Source of the DNA: Bradyrhizobium sp. MOS002
GTDB taxonomy: Bacteria; Pseudomonadota; Alphaproteobacteria; Rhizobiales; Xanthobacteraceae
Reading direction: 5' to 3'
Assembly: GCF_003020115.1 (NCBI RefSeq)
Contig: NZ_PYFX01000001.1
Span: forward strand, 449,501-513,500
DNA length: 64,000 bases
Shown here: in pieces, positions 63,475-64,000 of the stretch
Position numbering within the stretch: position 1 is the stretch's first letter
Layout of the letters: the number at the start of each line of letters is the position of its first letter
Translations under genes and position numbers: made by a program
The notes under the pieces: generated by a model
Databases searched by the model: none
What the model was told of the DNA's origin: nothing
The model's input: only the letters and a program-made list of their open reading frames with translations

Positions 63475-64000
63475 ACCGCCTCGACCGGCGACGGCGGACG
63501 CTGCCGCCACTGCCACAGCACGATCGCCGCGGCGAGCAGGAAGCCCGCGGTGTCGCTGAACGGGAAGTCCCCGAGCAGGCAGAGCGCAGCACCGAGCGCG
63601 ACCAAACGTTCGAGGAACGTCAGGCGCGTGAACAGGAAGCCGATCGCGACCATGCCGAACAGCGCGATCGCGACCAGCGCCTTCAGGGTCGCCAGCGCCA
63701 CCGCGCCGTAGAAGCCGAGTTTTGCCGCCATGGGATCGCCGGCCTGCAGCATCAGGGCCGGCGAATAGACGAAGATGAAGGGGATGACGTAGCCGGCGAG
63801 CGCGATGCGCATCGCCTCCCAGCCGATCTTGTCCGGATTCTCCTTCGCGATCGGTGCCGCGGCTAACGCCGCCAGCGCGACCGGCGGCGAGAGGTCGGCC
63901 ATGATGCCGTAGTAGAACGCGAACATGTGGCTCGCGATCAGCGGCACGCCGAGTTTGGCCAGCGCAGGCGCCGCGAGCGCCGCCGTGATGATGTAGGTCG
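63471..64000 (-). CDS. Fused TRAP transporter permease, 5' partial
   Basis: The frame is open to the window edge; the N-terminus lies beyond 64000. The visible 176 residues have MFAFYYGIMADLSPPVALAA, the conserved ADLSPP segment of fused 4TM/12TM TRAP permeases, and several membrane helices (YVIPFIFVYSPALML; ALFGMVAIGFLF). Such proteins take up organic acids using an ion gradient together with a separate TAXI binding protein, which should be encoded just outside this window. It overlaps the DUF1850 gene by four bases. Confidence 0.87.
   Translation of the reverse strand, partial: TYIITAALAAPALAKLGVPLIASHMFAFYYGIMADLSPPVALAALAAAPIAKENPDKIGWEAMRIALAGYVIPFIFVYSPALMLQAGDPMAAKLGFYGAVALATLKALVAIALFGMVAIGFLFTRLTFLERLVALGAALCLLGDFPFSDTAGFLLAAAIVLWQWRQRPPSPVEAV

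Overview
The window is GC-rich, densely coded alphaproteobacterial chromosome. It looks like Bradyrhizobium or a close relative in the Nitrobacteraceae. The reasons are a DUF1013 (TrcR-type) cell-cycle regulator, an ispH-thrB-rnhA gene order, an NdvA-like glucan exporter, many small secreted Ala/Pro-rich proteins, and several families of short palindromic repeats starting with GTCGTCCCGG or ACTGTCAT. This assignment comes from recognition only, not from a database search. I see no phage, insertion sequence, CRISPR array, rRNA or plasmid backbone. The only RNA gene found is a tRNA-Leu(CAA).

Region by region: 1-561 is the 3' part of a HAD hydrolase. 586-7887 (minus) is a dipeptide/oligopeptide ABC importer (substrate-binding protein, two permeases, two ATPases) preceded by an M20 amidohydrolase. 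8168-10527 holds an HtrA-like protein that lacks its catalytic triad, an alpha/beta hydrolase and a small membrane protein. 10605-16803 holds a DsbA-like protein, an LrgA/LrgB pair, two hotdog thioesterases divergent from a TetR regulator with two palindromic operators, small secreted proteins, an AbrB-family membrane protein and DsbB. 16959-17043 is the tRNA.

17981-22393 holds two tandem caspase-family proteins (610 and 602 residues) with a small secreted protein encoded on the opposite strand between them. It is followed by a large DUF2235 hydrolase with C-terminal membrane segments, placed behind a nine-G tract, and then by a response regulator and histidine kinase pair. 28355-33760 is a run of small secreted or membrane-anchored proteins of unknown function plus a PQQ-type beta-propeller.

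33902-38387 combines two nitronate monooxygenase paralogues, an acyl-CoA synthetase and a thioesterase, which suggests a catabolic cluster. 38538-46911 holds aspartate ammonia-lyase, a VTT-domain membrane protein, a HisE-like pyrophosphohydrolase, an NMT1-type binding protein, the NdvA-like ABC exporter and a D,D-carboxypeptidase. 47094-56939 is mostly housekeeping: FadD, DUF924, peroxiredoxin, RNase HI, homoserine kinase, IspH, TrcR, OmpW and PrpE. 57083-64000 holds two TPR proteins with a shared C-terminal domain, a CPA1 antiporter, a membrane protein, an SDR dehydrogenase, and DUF1850 with the end of a fused TRAP permease.

The best candidates for under-described biology are the pseudo-protease at 8168, the mosaic tandem caspase locus with its intervening secreted protein, and the membrane-anchored DUF2235 protein behind a homopolymer tract. 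The palindromic repeat families are also notable, because one of them supplies a stop codon to a gene.
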